Shown in pieces: positions 1 to 28,990 of a stretch of DNA of 64,000 nt. The notes under the pieces are model-generated. The model was not told the DNA's origin. It did not search any database and saw only the letters and a list, made by a program, of their open reading frames with translations. Origin of the DNA: Tillus elongatus. Lineage: Eukaryota; Arthropoda; Insecta; Coleoptera; Cleridae. The stretch is from assembly GCA_964006375.1 (NCBI GenBank), contig OZ023267.1, positions 35,847,766 to 35,911,765 of the forward strand, given 5' to 3'. The translations under genes were made by a program, and so were the position numbers. Position 1 is the stretch's first letter; every line of letters starts with the position of its first letter.

Positions 1-480
1 AACCAAATCCACAACACATTTTTCAGACCTGATGTTCGTTTTGCTAACAAAATTAATAAAACTAAAACTAGCATTTATATATTAGTTGACACGCAATCAT
101 GAACAACGTCTTCTACGATGGTTTACAGACAAACTCCCACTGTTTAGTCCAAACTTGTTATGATATATAGACAATTAGACGCATATGAAAGTATACAGTC
201 ATCCATCTAACTGATAATTAGATGTTTATAGGGAAATAGAAAAGACATCAATCTGAAAAATTGGTTGTAGCTATAATGCAATGCGATCTATTTTTCCATA
301 ATATTTTCAATGCCCTGGAGCTTACGGTTTAACCGGAAGTTACATTAACTTTTTTTTTAATGGACCCCTATAAATATTATTGCATTTTTAAATTCTACAT
401 AAAATTCTGAAGCTGTTGCAGTTTCAATCATTTTTCAAAAAAAATTGGAAGATGGAGTGACTAACTAAAATGTAATTTTT
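1..480. other. No gene seen; left flank
   Basis: AT-rich sequence with no coding frame or clear repeat end that I can name. The part from about 480 begins to match, inverted, sequence at 5332-5400, so it may be the outer end of the mariner terminal repeat described next. Confidence 0.4.
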
Positions 481-849
481 ACCAATAATGGTAACGATGA
501 AAAGTTTGTTTGTGGTAAATACGTTAACAAAGGAGTGTCCTATCAGGACCCATTAATAGTATTCTTAAATGTTATACAGGGTGTCTGGTATTTCCATTCA
601 CTTTTTTGTCACTTTAAATGCCAGTAACTTTCTTATTTCAAATTGAATGACCATAATATTTTTAGACCATTCGACATGGAATTTTATTCTCTATTGATAT
701 GTTATAGCATATCCTATAGCTAAAATGAATATTTACATTCAATTTCTGGACATTTCTACGCAAAACATCTACATCACAAAAATAAACAATATGAAATTCA
801 AAAACATTGATTGAAAAATCAAACTAAAGTAACTGGTCAAAATGTCACC

Positions 850-1633
850 CATGTTGTCACGACACATAATAATTCTTCTTCGGACACTTTCAGTCGTTGA
901 CAGTTTCTTCTTGCGACAATTGTGAAAAGTCTAGTCATACTTTTTTACTTTTTGCCCAAGAGATTCCCTTGAGTTAAGTGGTGTTTGGTACACTTTACTC
1001 TTTATAAGACCCCAAAGATAGAAGTCGAGAGGGGTTAGGTCAGGTGATCTTAGAGGTCATTCCGATGGTCCACCTCTCTGAATCCATCTGTCCTCAATGG
1101 CTCAATTTTTCGGTTATAATTCTAGCACAATATGCCGGAGCATTGGTACCAGCAAGAAAATCTCGTGTTCAGGGGCAGTTAATCGAAAAAATCACATACT
1201 TTTGAATTCAGTATGTCTAGATCTTTTTCCAAAGACAAGTTCTTACTGTAAATACGGAATGACAATTTATTGTTCATTAATAAACAAAAAACGTTAAAAT
1301 TAAATTTATGTCGATGATTATTTTCCCGAACTAGATGGGCATTTTGGTTTGACCAAAGGGATTGTTTCTGGAATTCACTATACCATCCCTTGAAAATTTG
1401 ATTTCGCCTGTCCAAATAATTATTTCAAGAAAAGAGTTATCATCATCAAGCCTGTCCATTAACTGCATACAAAACAGTTCTCTTCTTTGGAAATCCTCAT
1501 CTACGAGGGCTTGCACATTTTGAAATTTATAATTATGCATACTAGCTTTGTTGAGTGTACTCTGGACTGGTGTATATGAAATTCCACTTGCAGCTTCCAC
1601 TCCTCTGATAGACCCTTGAGATTGGTGTGTCAA
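850..1633 (-). pseudogene. Mariner-type transposase fragment
   Basis: Minus-strand translation gives a segment with FQRRELFCMQLMDRLDDD and then a frame change. Near 1020-1080 it reads RWIQRGGPSEWPLRSPDL followed by TPLDFYLWG, the hallmark around the third catalytic Asp of the DDE transposases that insect databases often list with a DUF4817-type helix-turn-helix. The middle part with the second Asp is not readable and at least one stop follows the LWG block. It is a dead copy. The reading stops at 1633 because a non-LTR element was inserted there. Confidence 0.75.
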
Positions 1634-1642
1634 TCTACAAAA

Positions 1643-3336
1643 AGGTGATACCTCTGACCCCTCAAATTACAGGCTTATTATGCTAACCCCAGTGATAGCA
1701 AAGGTATACGAGAGAGTTAGTCATCAGAATTATGGAACACCTTGAAAGATACAACATAATCAGTGATTTGCAGAATGCTTACATAAGAGAAAGAAGCACA
1801 ACAAGAGCAATTTACCAATTCACTTCAGAGGTTCTTCAGGCTATGACTCTTGGAGAGGAGGTTGTTGGTATTTTCGCGGATCTGTCCAAGGCTTTTGACA
1901 GCATAGACTGTCAGATACTTTATGAAAAGTTGGAGATGATTGGTGTAAGGGGAACGGTGCTGGAGTTGATGAAATCATATCTGACCCACAGAAAACAGTG
2001 TATCCGTAGTAAACACACAACTAGAGGTAAAAACATCTATTCTTCAGTAGAGACAGTTAAGACAGGGGTGCCACAGGGCCCACTGCTGGGCCCACTGCTG
2101 TTTATAATTTACATTAATGACTTGCCTACACTTCTCAATGACAAAACAGTCTTATATGGAGATGACACTTCGATCATCCTACACATGCGACAGATAGATG
2201 AACTAGAATATAAGATAATTTCTGTAATGAGAGACCTTGATGCTTGATTTAGCGCAAATCAAATGAAAATGAATGCTGAAAAAACACAGCTAATTAAATT
2301 TTCTGCTGTTGGAGGAGAAGCAATGACGATAAATTGTGGTAACACTCAGTTGCAGACTTCACAAAGCTGCAAGTTTCTTGGCCTGATTATAGACAATAAT
2401 GTGAACTGGAGGAAACACATAGAGTATATTGCACCCAAGATCTCTAGTTCTTCATATGCCTTAAGAGTGCTGCAGAGAAGTGTGGATGAGGGCACATGTC
2501 TTATGGTTTATTATGCGTGTGTGTATGCAATACTTAAGTATGGCATAGTGTTCTGGGGAAACTCTGTGGATGTGGACCGCATATTCATACTGCAGAAGTC
2601 TTGTGTCAGGTCCATGTATGGGCTGAAACCTCGAGTCCTGCAGGCAGTATTTCATAGAGAAGAAGATACTGACCCTACATTGTGTATACATATCGGAATG
2701 CGTCCTGTTTGTCAAGCAAAATATGTCGTTTTTCTCAAAATACCTGCCTGAGCATGAGCATCATACAAGGTTCAGATTGAATCAGAAACTCCTACTTCCA
2801 AAAACACCATTAACAAAAGTGCAGAGAAATGCAGAATATCAGATGATAAAAATATTCAATCACCTACCTCTTTGTTGGAAAAATATGGACGTAAAAACAC
2901 TGAAAAAAGAACTAAAGGATATTCTACTGAGAAAGTGTTACTATTCCTGCAATGAATTCTTCAGGGACGGAGACATATCGCCACCACTCCAAGATCAAGA
3001 TTCATAGCCGTCACTTTATCATGGCAACATTCACCATTGCATGCTTCCTCTGACGAGGTTAATACAATATTTGTGGGGTGTATATGCGGGTGTGTGGCTG
3101 CTTTGTTAAGTCTGTACGTTTTTATATTATCGAATTAATACTGCTGCATTGACAATATTTTATTTTATGTTTTGATTTTGTGTATACATTTGTTATTGTT
3201 TGTTATAGTGTTATATATGTGTGTATATATGTTTATATTTAGATTTATATTTACATTTATTTTATATTTGCAAATGACATGTTCTACACCCAATAGGGTA
3301 TTTATGGAACGAATAAAGTATTATTATTATTAATCT
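1643..3336 (+). mobile_element. Non-LTR retrotransposon fragment (RT, 3' part)
   Basis: The plus strand encodes reverse transcriptase from the PLTPVIAKVYE-like block onward: FADLSKAFDSI (domain with first Asp), TGVPQGPLLGPLLFIIYIND, then LYGDDTSI, where the usual YADD has become YGDD. A stop interrupts at about 2245 (DLDA*FSANQ, probably an old Trp codon). Reading continues in frame to about 2720, then shifts frame to end at 3007. The 3' untranslated part ends at AATAAAGTATTATTATTATTAAT (3313-3335), a tail typical of CR1/jockey-like elements. The copy is 5'-truncated and sits inside the mariner transposase. Confidence 0.85.
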
Positions 3337-3585
3337 GGATTGAAATACCCCAAAACATTAATTTTACTTTCTTCATTACCCGTCACCGGTTTCTACCCGT
3401 TTCTCTCAACTCTAACCTTGCCGTGATTAATAAATGTCTCCTCTATCTTTCGAAACTTGAGTTTGGTGAGACGAGTTAAATAAGAATACCTGTCATTAAA
3501 AGTTCTCACAGTTCTTTCCAAAATTTTGCCACACCATATGTACAAAACTTCTAAGGTAAAACAGCTCAGGCTATACTTCCAGACT
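3337..3585 (-). pseudogene. N-terminal remnant of the same mariner transposase
   Basis: Minus-strand reading of 3337-3440 gives a weak GNEESKINVLGYFNP-like stretch that fits the linker after the helix-turn-helix in this transposase group. It appears to be the half cut off from 850-1633 by the non-LTR insertion. Support is short and interrupted by stops. Confidence 0.45.
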
Positions 3586-3599
3586 GTATTTATTGATAA

Positions 3600-3649
3600 A
3601 GGCCTTACACGTTTCAGGTCATATAACCTAAGTCATCTTCAGGGGCCTC
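3600..3649 (-). ncRNA. Hammerhead-like motif, left arm
   Basis: Minus strand: CTGAAGA at 3642-3636, GAAA at 3615-3612, a two-pair stem III (AC..GU at 3612-3607) and a GC-rich stem I (AGGCC at 3648-3644 with GGCCT at 3604-3600). The first stem I pair is mismatched and stem II is poorly paired, so self-cleavage is doubtful. Confidence 0.5.
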
Positions 3650-3951
3650 CTGCTAGTGCGTTGTGCACAAACTTCAGCTGCAGATCTGTCTCCTCCTTCT
3701 TCGCGTATGAAGAAGTTATATCTCCTCGGCTAGGCTGGCCAGCGTCACAAAATATTATAAGAAATTGTCAAAGTCTTCACTGGCACTGTCACTAAGAATT
3801 TGGTTCCTGACATCCTGCATTAAGAGAACTTGTGTCCTAAATTCATTCACAACATCATCAACAAGTCCATTTCAGCCAGTGAGGGATGTGAGATTAGCAT
3901 ACACGAAGGAGACAGATCTGATGCTGAAGATTGTGCACGACGCACTAGCAG

Positions 3952-4003
3952 AAAGCCCCTGAAGATGGCTTAGGTTATATGAGCCGAAACGCGTACGGCC
4001 TTT
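3952..4003 (+). ncRNA. Hammerhead-like motif, right arm
   Basis: CTGAAGA at 3959-3965, one unpaired T, stem II GGCT/AGCC (3967-3970 with 3982-3985), GAAA at 3986-3989, stem III AC-GC-GT and A3995 at the cleavage position. Stem I is short (GCC 3955-3957 with GGC 3997-3999) with the first pair mismatched. Confidence 0.55.
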
Positions 4004-4468
4004 ATCAATAAATACATATGGAAGTAGAGCCTTGTCTGTTTTACCTTAGAAGTATGTATATCCCAGACGTTGTGACGTTCAGAAGTTATATGTATAAACA
4101 TGTTAAGAATATCACGATTAGTGTAAGTATTATTATCATCCATGATAAGACGATTAACTATCTGTCAGTTTACATTTACAGTATTGTCAGATATGAAAGA
4201 GAAAACCATCAAAAGCACACTTGTGACAATACACACAAGTCGAATAAGAGTTTTTTTTTTCACATTTTTGGTAAGCTGTAAATATTCATTTTAGCTAAAG
4301 GCTACGCTATAAGATATCAATAGAGCATAAAATTCTACGTCGAATGGCGTGAAAATATTATGGTCATCCGATTTGAAATAAGAAAGTTATTGGCATTTAA
4401 AATGACAAAAAAGTGAACGGAAATACAAGACAGCCTGTATAACATCTTAAAATACTATTAATGGCTCC

Positions 4469-5323
4469 CAGTGATTGTAATTACCGTAATTTACATTTCT
4501 GTAATTTATATTTTTGGTAATTTACGGGTTTTAATCACCAACATTAATTACTGTGGTAATAAATTTGTATCTTAAATTACTGTGGTAATTTACCTTAACA
4601 TTTTTAAATTAATAGTATTAAATTACCGCGATTTACCGTAAACTGCAAGTAAGCAAATAGCGAGTTTCATTTGTAAATAACTGCAAATTTAATATGTCTG
4701 CCTTTTGAAAATTTAAATTCGAAAAAGACCTCAGCGTGCACATTTTTTGGAATAAAATCTACTGTTTTTCCAAACAAGCATGTATTAAAAAATTCTTTTT
4801 GTAATGGTTTTTCAATCAATACATAATACTGACTTGGAAATGAAATGAAGGAGTATGTCAATGTCGACTACTGTCGAACATAGAATTGTTTTGTTTATTA
4901 TTGTTTGTAAATAAAAAATAAAACTAATCGTTTTCTCTTAAACATTATCTTACGTAACCACTATCCTATGTTATCAAAACCTCGACTGTGACGACTGCCG
5001 GAAGGTCTTTACTTAGGGCACAAATATCACGTTTTTAACAATGTGAATCCCAGACAACGGTCTAATAATCACCGAAGGCCAGCAGTAATTCCCCGAACCA
5101 ATCGCATATCGCTGACACTGAACTCGCCGACGAACGTCACTTTAGAAAAATATGGTAAATTACAAGAAAACCTTGCAAATCATGAGAAATAAAGCAAATT
5201 GTTTTACCACAAAAATCGGTAATCTATCTTGTAAATTACCGGAATGTGGTAATTTATTTCTAGTAATAATTTACGGTAAATTTTCATGCTAATTTATTGG
5301 TAATTTACCAGTTCACATCCCTG
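4469..5323. mobile_element. Non-autonomous hAT-like element
   Basis: The element is bounded by a perfect 8-bp target duplication ATGGCTCC (4461-4468 and 5324-5331). Its ends are similar inverted repeats, CAGTGATTGTAATTACCG at the left and CAGGGATGTGAACTGGTAA read inward from the right. An 8-bp duplication and CAG-G-ATG ends are typical of hAT. The inside is AT-rich with repeated TACCGTAATTTAC-type palindromes and has no transposase frame. Confidence 0.85.
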
Positions 5324-5539
5324 ATGGCTCCTGATGAGACACTCCTTTGGTAAGATATTTACTAAAAATAAACTTTTTAATGTTACATAATGACGTTCTA
5401 GTTACCCACCTGTCAAATTTTTTTTTAAATTTTTGCGCATTCGGTGATTCGTGTAAACCAGATTCTACAACTTTTTCGGTGTTTTTTTTTAACGAGTTTT
5501 TGAGAGTTCAGCATCATTAAAATGTAAGTAATAATTACC

Positions 5540-6786
5540 TATTTGTTAGATTAGCTGCTTTTGAAGTTCAAAATCATTTTTATTGAGCAGATTTTGATTT
5601 TTTTTTTTTTTTAGAATGGGTAAGTCAACAGACACATATCATATGAAAGTGAGGGAAATTCAGACATTACTGACCCATACCTCTCATTTTCAGAGAGAGA
5701 TAGCAGCAATCACGGGTGTTTCCAAATCAGTGGTCAACAGAATCAAGACAAAAATTGATCAAAACCTACCCTCGGAAGCCAATCGTATTGGGAAATGTGG
5801 CAGAAAGACGATAACCACCCCTCGCAGTGACCGTAAAATAAGGGACGTGTGTCTACAAAAGAGAAAACATTCTGTGGATCAGATCACCAGGCTTGTTAAC
5901 CAAGGTGGAATGAATCTTTCAAGGAGAATAGTGCAGACGATTGGCCAAGGAAAATCTCATTGGTCGCCGTCCAGCCAAAAAGTCACGCCTTAAATATGTC
6001 TGTTGAGGACTGGAGTCGTGTTACGGCTTCCATGATTTGATGTCTGAATAATTGCTTTATTATGACCCTGTTTAACATTGCGACACCCGACAGGTGTGCT
6101 TTTCCTTCCAAATTTTGATGGACAAGAGCTCCTGTAAGCGTTATGGCATGGTCTGTGATCTCGGCTACAGGTATGGGCTGACTCTACATCGTAGAAGGAA
6201 CCATGAGACAGGACAAGTACAAGCATGTGCTTCAAAACCTCAGAGAACCCTGATGACGATAATTATATCTTCATGCATGATTCGACACCATGCCATAAAG
6301 CTAGGAGTATAACAACTTTCCTAGAAGACAAAATGTCAGAGTTTTGCCCTGATCGGGCAATTCCCCGGATATGAATCCAGTAGAGAACTTGTGGGAACTG
6401 ACCTAACGTGAGATTGCCAAAACTGAGATACCAAATAAAGAGCAACTCATAGAACCACTCATTGGAGTCTGACATCACGATCCCAAACTGCAAGACAATG
6501 TGAGGGCCTGCATTGAAAGCATGCCCTAATGTTTGGAAGCTGCCATTGCAGCCAAGGGTGATATCACTAAATAGTGATACTGTCACCCTAAAATATCTTG
6601 CCCTGTATTTTGTGATTAGAATGTATATTGGAATAACAAGTTTGTTGCTTTCATGTTATGAATGAAACAGAATAATAAAGAAATTATAACATCACTTACA
6701 ACTATGAATTTGAGTCAACTGCCCAGCTAAAACTGCAAATTTTCGATTTTAAATAGGTGTCCCTAATAATGTGGCAATCCACTGTA
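5540..6786 (+). mobile_element. Decayed Tc1-like transposon
   Basis: It holds a broken Tc1-type transposase (5616-6575). The right end reads TAGGTGTCCCTAATAATGTGG and ends at CCACTGTA near 6786, which resembles a Tc1 terminal repeat. I found no matching left end, so the left border is uncertain. Confidence 0.75.
5616..6575 (+). pseudogene. Tc1-like transposase pseudogene
   Basis: A frame from 5616 to 5993 gives a helix-turn-helix N-terminus (REIAAITGVSKSVVNRIKTK, then SDRKIRDVCLQKRKHSVDQI). After a frame change, blocks equivalent to the catalytic domain follow: an FVEGTMRQDKYKHVLQNL-like segment near 6190-6240, FMHDSAPCHKA near 6275 with the second Asp, and PDMNPVENLWE near 6370-6400 with the third acidic site. 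Stops and frameshifts separate them. The protein is not made in full. Confidence 0.85.
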
Positions 6787-6839
6787 GATATACTAATGAA
6801 ACAACCAAGGTGAAAAACATAAAAAATTTAGAAAAAAAA

Positions 6840-7852
6840 AAAGTTCTTTAAATGGCCGTAGTGTTTGAGGCCTATTTTCGAAAACCCTAGCCTTCAAATC
6901 TCGCCATAAGAAAAATCTGGGATGCTTAAATCTGGTGAGCTCGGCGGCCAATTAAAATCACCATGTCGGGCTACAAGCCTTCCAGGAAATGTTTCTAAAA
7001 GCATCATGCAACTTCACGCAGTATGGCTTGCTGCTCCATCTTGATGGAACCACAAGTTGTTATTTTTTACCTAGTCGTTGAAATTCGGCAGGTTAAAAAT
7101 TTTGAAGCATCTCCAAATACCGTTCAGAAGTTACGGTTACTGTGTAATCTTCTTCTAAAAAGTACAGACCTAGGTTTCCCAATGCAGCCACACCACACCA
7201 TACAGTACCTTTTGTGGAATGCAGAGGTTGTTCGCGAATTTGAGGTTGCTCGGCAGCCCAGTACCGAAAATTTTGCTTATTCACATATCCTGATAAATGG
7301 AATAGCGCCTAATCACACATCATTAAATTCTTTAAAACATTTGGGTTCAGTAAATCAAGAAAGGTTCTACACAATTGTATTTGCACTGCTAAATCTTGCA
7401 GTAAAATTTTATGCACAATTTGAATTTTGTATGGATGAAATCGACCCAAACTTCTTCATGTAATGTGCAATGCTACTGCTTGATGCCGTGCTGAATAAGT
7501 TCGACTCTTTACTACAGCATGCTGTGCTCGTTCTACGTTCTCTGATATTAACACAGTTTTTTACAGAAACGACATATTCATTTCGTACACTATCACGAAA
7601 CCTTGTGAGCCACAACAAAATTGTGTTGTACAACGAAATTCTATCACGTCTAGGAACATTATATTGTTGTTGCAATTCAATAACACTCCGATTGGTGATA
7701 TGCCTTAACGCAAAATCTGCATTGATTCACTGGCCACGTATCCATGGCTACCAATTATTATACGCTATTCATTTCCTCCTTCACTTTACTCATATTCGAA
7801 GTGGTGTTTCAAAAACCGTCAATACCCATTGCACCACCCTGTACAATTAAGT
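6840..7852 (-). mobile_element. Mariner-like element remnant
   Basis: Minus-strand coding remnants run from about 7675 (SLYNTILLWLTRFRDSV, the end of the helix-turn-helix) to about 6900. Near 7060 is FHQDGAASHTA with the second catalytic Asp, and near 6950 WPPSSPDLSIPDF with the third. The right end shows TTGTACAGGGTGGTGCAATGG (minus strand, 7850-7830), a plausible terminal repeat. Several frameshifts make it dead. Confidence 0.75.
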
Positions 7853-8452
7853 GATTATGTTGAATAAAAAAATATTTTGAGTTTTAAATCTTGTTTGCTT
7901 CGATAGTAAACTAAACATTTTCAACAACAGTAATCAACAGAGATAGCTGAAAAGTAGCTGCGAAGCACTGACCTACCGAACATTTGTGAAGTCAAAGGGA
8001 AAGCCTGTCTGTATTAGTATGGAAAGACTTCCCGAATTTAGAGCAAACACAATCATAAAAATTCTTTGCCAGAATATGTTTAATCTAATGTATGCATGAT
8101 CCCACTTCTGAAACAGAAAGGGCAAACTCTGTAGATAAAAGTAGGATTCGATATTTGCAAAATGTTAAAGCATTACTTAAAATTATTTTTATCTTAGGAA
8201 ACTTGCAGGTGGTTTAAATGTGAAAAATACTAGAGAATATTAACCCTCTTAATCTTTTGTCATATCAGAAGTGGGATAAAAATATGTCAAAAACAGACTG
8301 TGCAAAATATAAACGAGGTTTTTAAATTCACCATAATCTCGATTCACACTGTGACTCACCAACCTTCTGATATACATGAAAGGAAATTATAAAAGTATAA
8401 TGATAAGGTAGCAATCAACAGCCACATTCTAAGCCGTTGGACTTCTTTGTCA
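7853..8452. other. Intron DNA, no feature seen
   Basis: This AT-rich stretch lies downstream of the last visible Hsc70Cb exon. I looked for the missing C-terminal chaperone exons on the minus strand and found none here. Confidence 0.4.
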
Positions 8453-8613
8453 TATTAAGAGATTAAAATAAAAATAATGAAAAAGTGGGATATGGGAATA
8501 CAAGACAGTGAACGAGACAAGGAATCGCCAGGCCAGCGTTGCCGGTGGTTACGAATGCGTACCCCGCTGAACCAGGCGGATATTTTCTTCGTCCAGCTCG
8601 TAGTGGAGCCTAC

Positions 8614-25915
<17,302 letters not shown>

Positions 25916-26116
25916 TTATTAACACTTTATAAATAATATTCAGCACACAATAACGTTGCACACTTTGCACTTGCTAACAATGTAAACTGCCGGCAGTTTT
26001 CCAGACTCGTGTAGAAAAGATTCTCTCCGACCGCTTGATGTTTCTTGTGTTCTGTCTTCTGTCTTCGTCTTCCTCTTCAGAAAGCCAACTGACAAATGTA
26101 AAACATACGTCATGTA

Positions 26117-26134
26117 TTCTGGAACATTCCAGAA
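26117..26134. promoter_or_regulatory. Heat-shock element, four units
   Basis: TTCTGGAACATTCCAGAA consists of four perfect alternating pentamer cores (TTC..GAA..TTC..GAA) spaced by two bases, the HSF trimer site consensus. It lies 235 bp upstream of the Hsc70Cb ATG. HSF control of the gene is inferred from this. Confidence 0.8.
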
Positions 26135-26279
26135 AATCACTATCTTCTTTTATCGATAATACAAAATGGACGGGACAGACAAGGATAAATTATTGCGCAT
26201 GTGTTCAACTCTACAATGCACATGTAACCAAGGTAACCAGCGAAAATTTGAATTCAAGAATTGGGTAATGAATGAATAT

Positions 26280-26724
26280 GATGATATAATGACTTATTCT
26301 ATCATGGATTAATATAACTATTTAAATGAAAATGAAAGTGATATTTATAAGGAATGATATTGCTTATTCACATCAAATAATATACAGACATACTTTAGAG
26401 AAGATAATGTAGAAAATGGAAATGTACTTCTAAAATTCTGCTGTAATTTTTTTAATTCTTTACAAATATTTTGTATGTTGTGTTGTATGACTTCGGCCGC
26501 CAAACCATTCTTATAAATATTATGTATTTGGTTTCTACAAAGTAATTTTGAAGATATTGATATATACTTTTTTCTACATGATGAATTAAACTTTATAGAA
26601 AATGGATTAAAAATGAAAAAACTTCCGAATGTAATTTAAATACTTACCTTAGATTTAGACACGTAGGCCAGGCCAGTTCAAATCCCATTACCGCAGCAAT
26701 AGATAATTAAGTACAGGTATTAAA
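26280..26724. other. Upstream intergenic DNA, no feature seen
   Basis: AT-rich sequence between Hsc70Cb and the repeats upstream of it; nothing recognised. Confidence 0.35.
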
Positions 26725-26727
26725 AAT

Positions 26728-27000
26728 AGTCAGGACGCAGCAAGTGTGTTATGGAAGTGAATTTTCATAAAAATGCTTTTAATAGCAAATATATGTCTCT
26801 CTAATGCAAGCAGGTATCAATCTGGTTACCGGTGTAACCTATATAGTAGAAGCAATGTACCATATTCTATCAAAATTACTTATTGTTTGAAAATGTACAG
26901 AAATTTCCTAGCCAACCAACCTAAGGTTGATAGCAAATTGCGTTATTGAAATTTTAAGGATTTGATGAAAATTCGCTACTAAAACGCACTTATTGCGCCT
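26728..27000. repeat. Short TIR-bounded repeat (GGACGCAGCAAGTG family)
   Basis: The left border AGGACGCAGCAAGTGTGTTA and right border AAAACGCACTTATTGCGCCT are inverted copies, about 265 bp apart; compare 39562-39873. Confidence 0.65.
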
Positions 27001-27249
27001 CGATTTTTTTTCTTCCAAACATGCATCATATTTCGATAAAAAAAATGCAAAAATGCAACAACATAAGTGTTCGAAAAAAACAATTTTAGGGATCACCAAC
27101 GACTTATGGACCATCCTGTGATTGTCAAAATATGTTTATAAGATGCAGCTTAAGACACCCTATAATTACCATAACCAATTTTTTCTCCAATCTTGTATAA
27201 TAGCAATTATATTGAGCTTTACCGTGGAAATGAGTCGCCCTGTATATAT

Positions 27250-27960
27250 CTTAACAGATAAAAACTGAAAGTATACCCGGATATGGATTTTAGGGGGCCT
27301 AGTTTGCGCTCATTTGAATATTAGCTAAAAATTATAGACAGTTAAATCACAGACCTAACTAAACCAATAGCCAAAGCATCAACTTAATTAAACCGACAGC
27401 CAAAGCATCAGAGAAAGGGTCTATTTGATATGAATTTTCTGTAAATATTTTAGTAAAATGAAGGAAATGACGGTTGAAGCTGAAACTTAAGTGTTTGCAG
27501 AACACCCTTCTTGCGACATTTTCTTTACATAAACCGTATTTGTTTCAGGTTTTTTGCCTAAATGTTGCGAATTTTGACGTTTCAAATCGCGACTTTGACG
27601 TTGTGAGGGAAACTCCAATTTTTTTTTCTTTAACTGACCATAACTTTTTTGTGTTTAAACCTACAGACCTAAATTTTGGCACCTGGTTAACTCTTTATAA
27701 TACATACACAAGTACCAAATTTGGTTGCCCCTGCTTTGTTGTTTTCGGATATATACTTTTTCCGAAAGAAAACACATTTTCCGGGAAAACCTGCGCCGAT
27801 TGTCCTGGCTAACAAACTTATCCAAGCCACTTGCAAAGGGAAGGTACTCACTAAATTTGATCAAAATCGGCCTAATTAGCGCTCATTTAAAAAAATGTTT
27901 TCAAAATTCAAAGTTTTTCAAAAAATTCACTAAAAAGTAAACTGTGTACCAAAATTTATT
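27250..27960. repeat. TA-core family repeat
   Basis: Contains the GGATATGGATTTTAGGGGGCCTA-type flank (27280), AGAAAGGGTCTATTTGA, GCTGAAACTTAAG, and the TTAGTGAGTACCTTCCC/AAGTGGCTTGGATAAGT block (complement, 27800-27860). Confidence 0.75.
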
Positions 27961-28032
27961 AGGTCTGTAAGTTAAAAAACAATAAATAGACATTTAAAGA
28001 AAAAAAATTGGAGTTTTCCTTATTTATTATTG

Positions 28033-28033
<1 letters not shown>

Positions 28034-28121
<88 letters not shown>
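28034..28121. repeat. (TA)n microsatellite
   Basis: 88 bp of TA directly abutting the mariner end CAGGTGTCCCACG at 28122; mariner elements insert at TA. Confidence 0.97.
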
Positions 28122-28124
<3 letters not shown>

Positions 28125-28990
28125 GTGTCCCACGTCGAGTAATGTATTAGCTTATTTGGAAATCTCGTTAAAAGATATTCCCGAACGGCTCTGGAATTAT
28201 GTACAGGTGCCCCATCCTGCTGTATCCAACATTTGCCAACTCTCTCCAGGGGCATGTTATCGAGAGCATCCTCTAAATCGTTTTGTAGCAAATGTAGGTA
28301 GTGCTCTGATGTTAAGGTATGGTGATAAAGAAACGGTACTACAATCATTGTACCGAAGATACCATCCCACATATTGAAAGTAAAAGGGTGTTGATGCCTC
28401 GACCTTTTTTGAGTGTTGATTAGTTTCAGACCAATAATGAGCATTTCTTCTATTGAAAATACCATTATTCGTAATCGTGATTTTATCAGACCATATTATT
28501 TCACCTGGAAATTTAAAATGTCCTGGAATTTTCTTGTGTACCACTCACAGAATGAGCGCCGTCATTCTAAATTACCTGGTCTGAGTTCTTGACAAATTCT
28601 GTACTTGTACGGATGTAATTTTTGTTTTCGTAAAATAAAATGTGCCGTTGATTTTGATATTCCGTTTTGTTCAATCCGCTGGACTGATGTAGTGGCATTC
28701 TCAGTAACTGTTACCAAAACATTATAAACTGCTTCCTCATTGCTGGACTTTTGCCGGGAAGCTACAGGTTTTTTAAGAGAACCATATGCTTTAAGGTTTG
28801 TCACTAATTTGCTATAAGTCGTTTTATTTGGCTGTCTTCTTTCTGGATATTTCTGCAACATAACAATTTCGGTTGGATAAAATAAAACATGCCAGCATGT
28901 CACACTTTTCATCGTTAGAAAGCACATTACTAGAAACAGTTACTAACTATTACACAATAAATTAAACAAGAAAGTAATGTATCAAAAAAT
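28122..28990 (-). mobile_element. Mariner-like transposase remnant
   Basis: The minus strand encodes, in three frames, an N-terminal helix-turn-helix (PERRQPNKTTYSKLVTNLKA, 28927-28562), then EIIWSDKITITNNGIFNRRN (28544 on) and MWDGIFGTMIVVPFLY ... GKCWIQQDGAPVHNSRAVRE with the second Asp (28465 on). It ends in the terminal repeat CAGGTGTCCCACG before the third Asp motif, so it is a deleted copy. Confidence 0.85.

Larger units (their letters stand above)
3586..4030. repeat. Palindrome with inverted hammerhead-like pair
   Basis: Arms at 3586-3648 and 3953-4030 are inverted copies (TATTTATTGATAAAGGCC against GGCCTTTATCAATAAATA). Each arm ends in a hammerhead-ribozyme-like core pointing outwards. 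The 300-bp centre has no recognised coding sequence. It lies inside the mariner element. Confidence 0.8.
573..4442 (-). mobile_element. Mariner-like element with nested insertions
   Basis: Long terminal inverted repeats of about 165 bp lie at 573-737 and 4279-4442; both start near TACAGG(G/C)TGTC and share the AACTTTCTTATTTCAAAT block. The inverted similarity continues outwards (about 480-572 against 4443-4468 plus 5332-5400), so the true ends may be further out. Transposase remnants on the minus strand are at 3337-3500 (N-terminal side) and 850-1633 (catalytic side). They are separated by a non-LTR insertion at 1643-3336, and a small palindrome sits at 3586-4030. Identification as Tc1/mariner superfamily rests on the residual transposase, not on the repeats. 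Confidence 0.75.

Noticed and set aside
3526..4281. Three plus-strand frames of 65-89 codons
   Set aside because: They fall in the ribozyme palindrome and mariner terminal repeat and show no protein-like conservation.
28030..28377. 115-codon plus-strand frame starting with (YI)n
   Set aside because: The repeat is translated TA microsatellite and the rest is the antisense of a mariner transposase.
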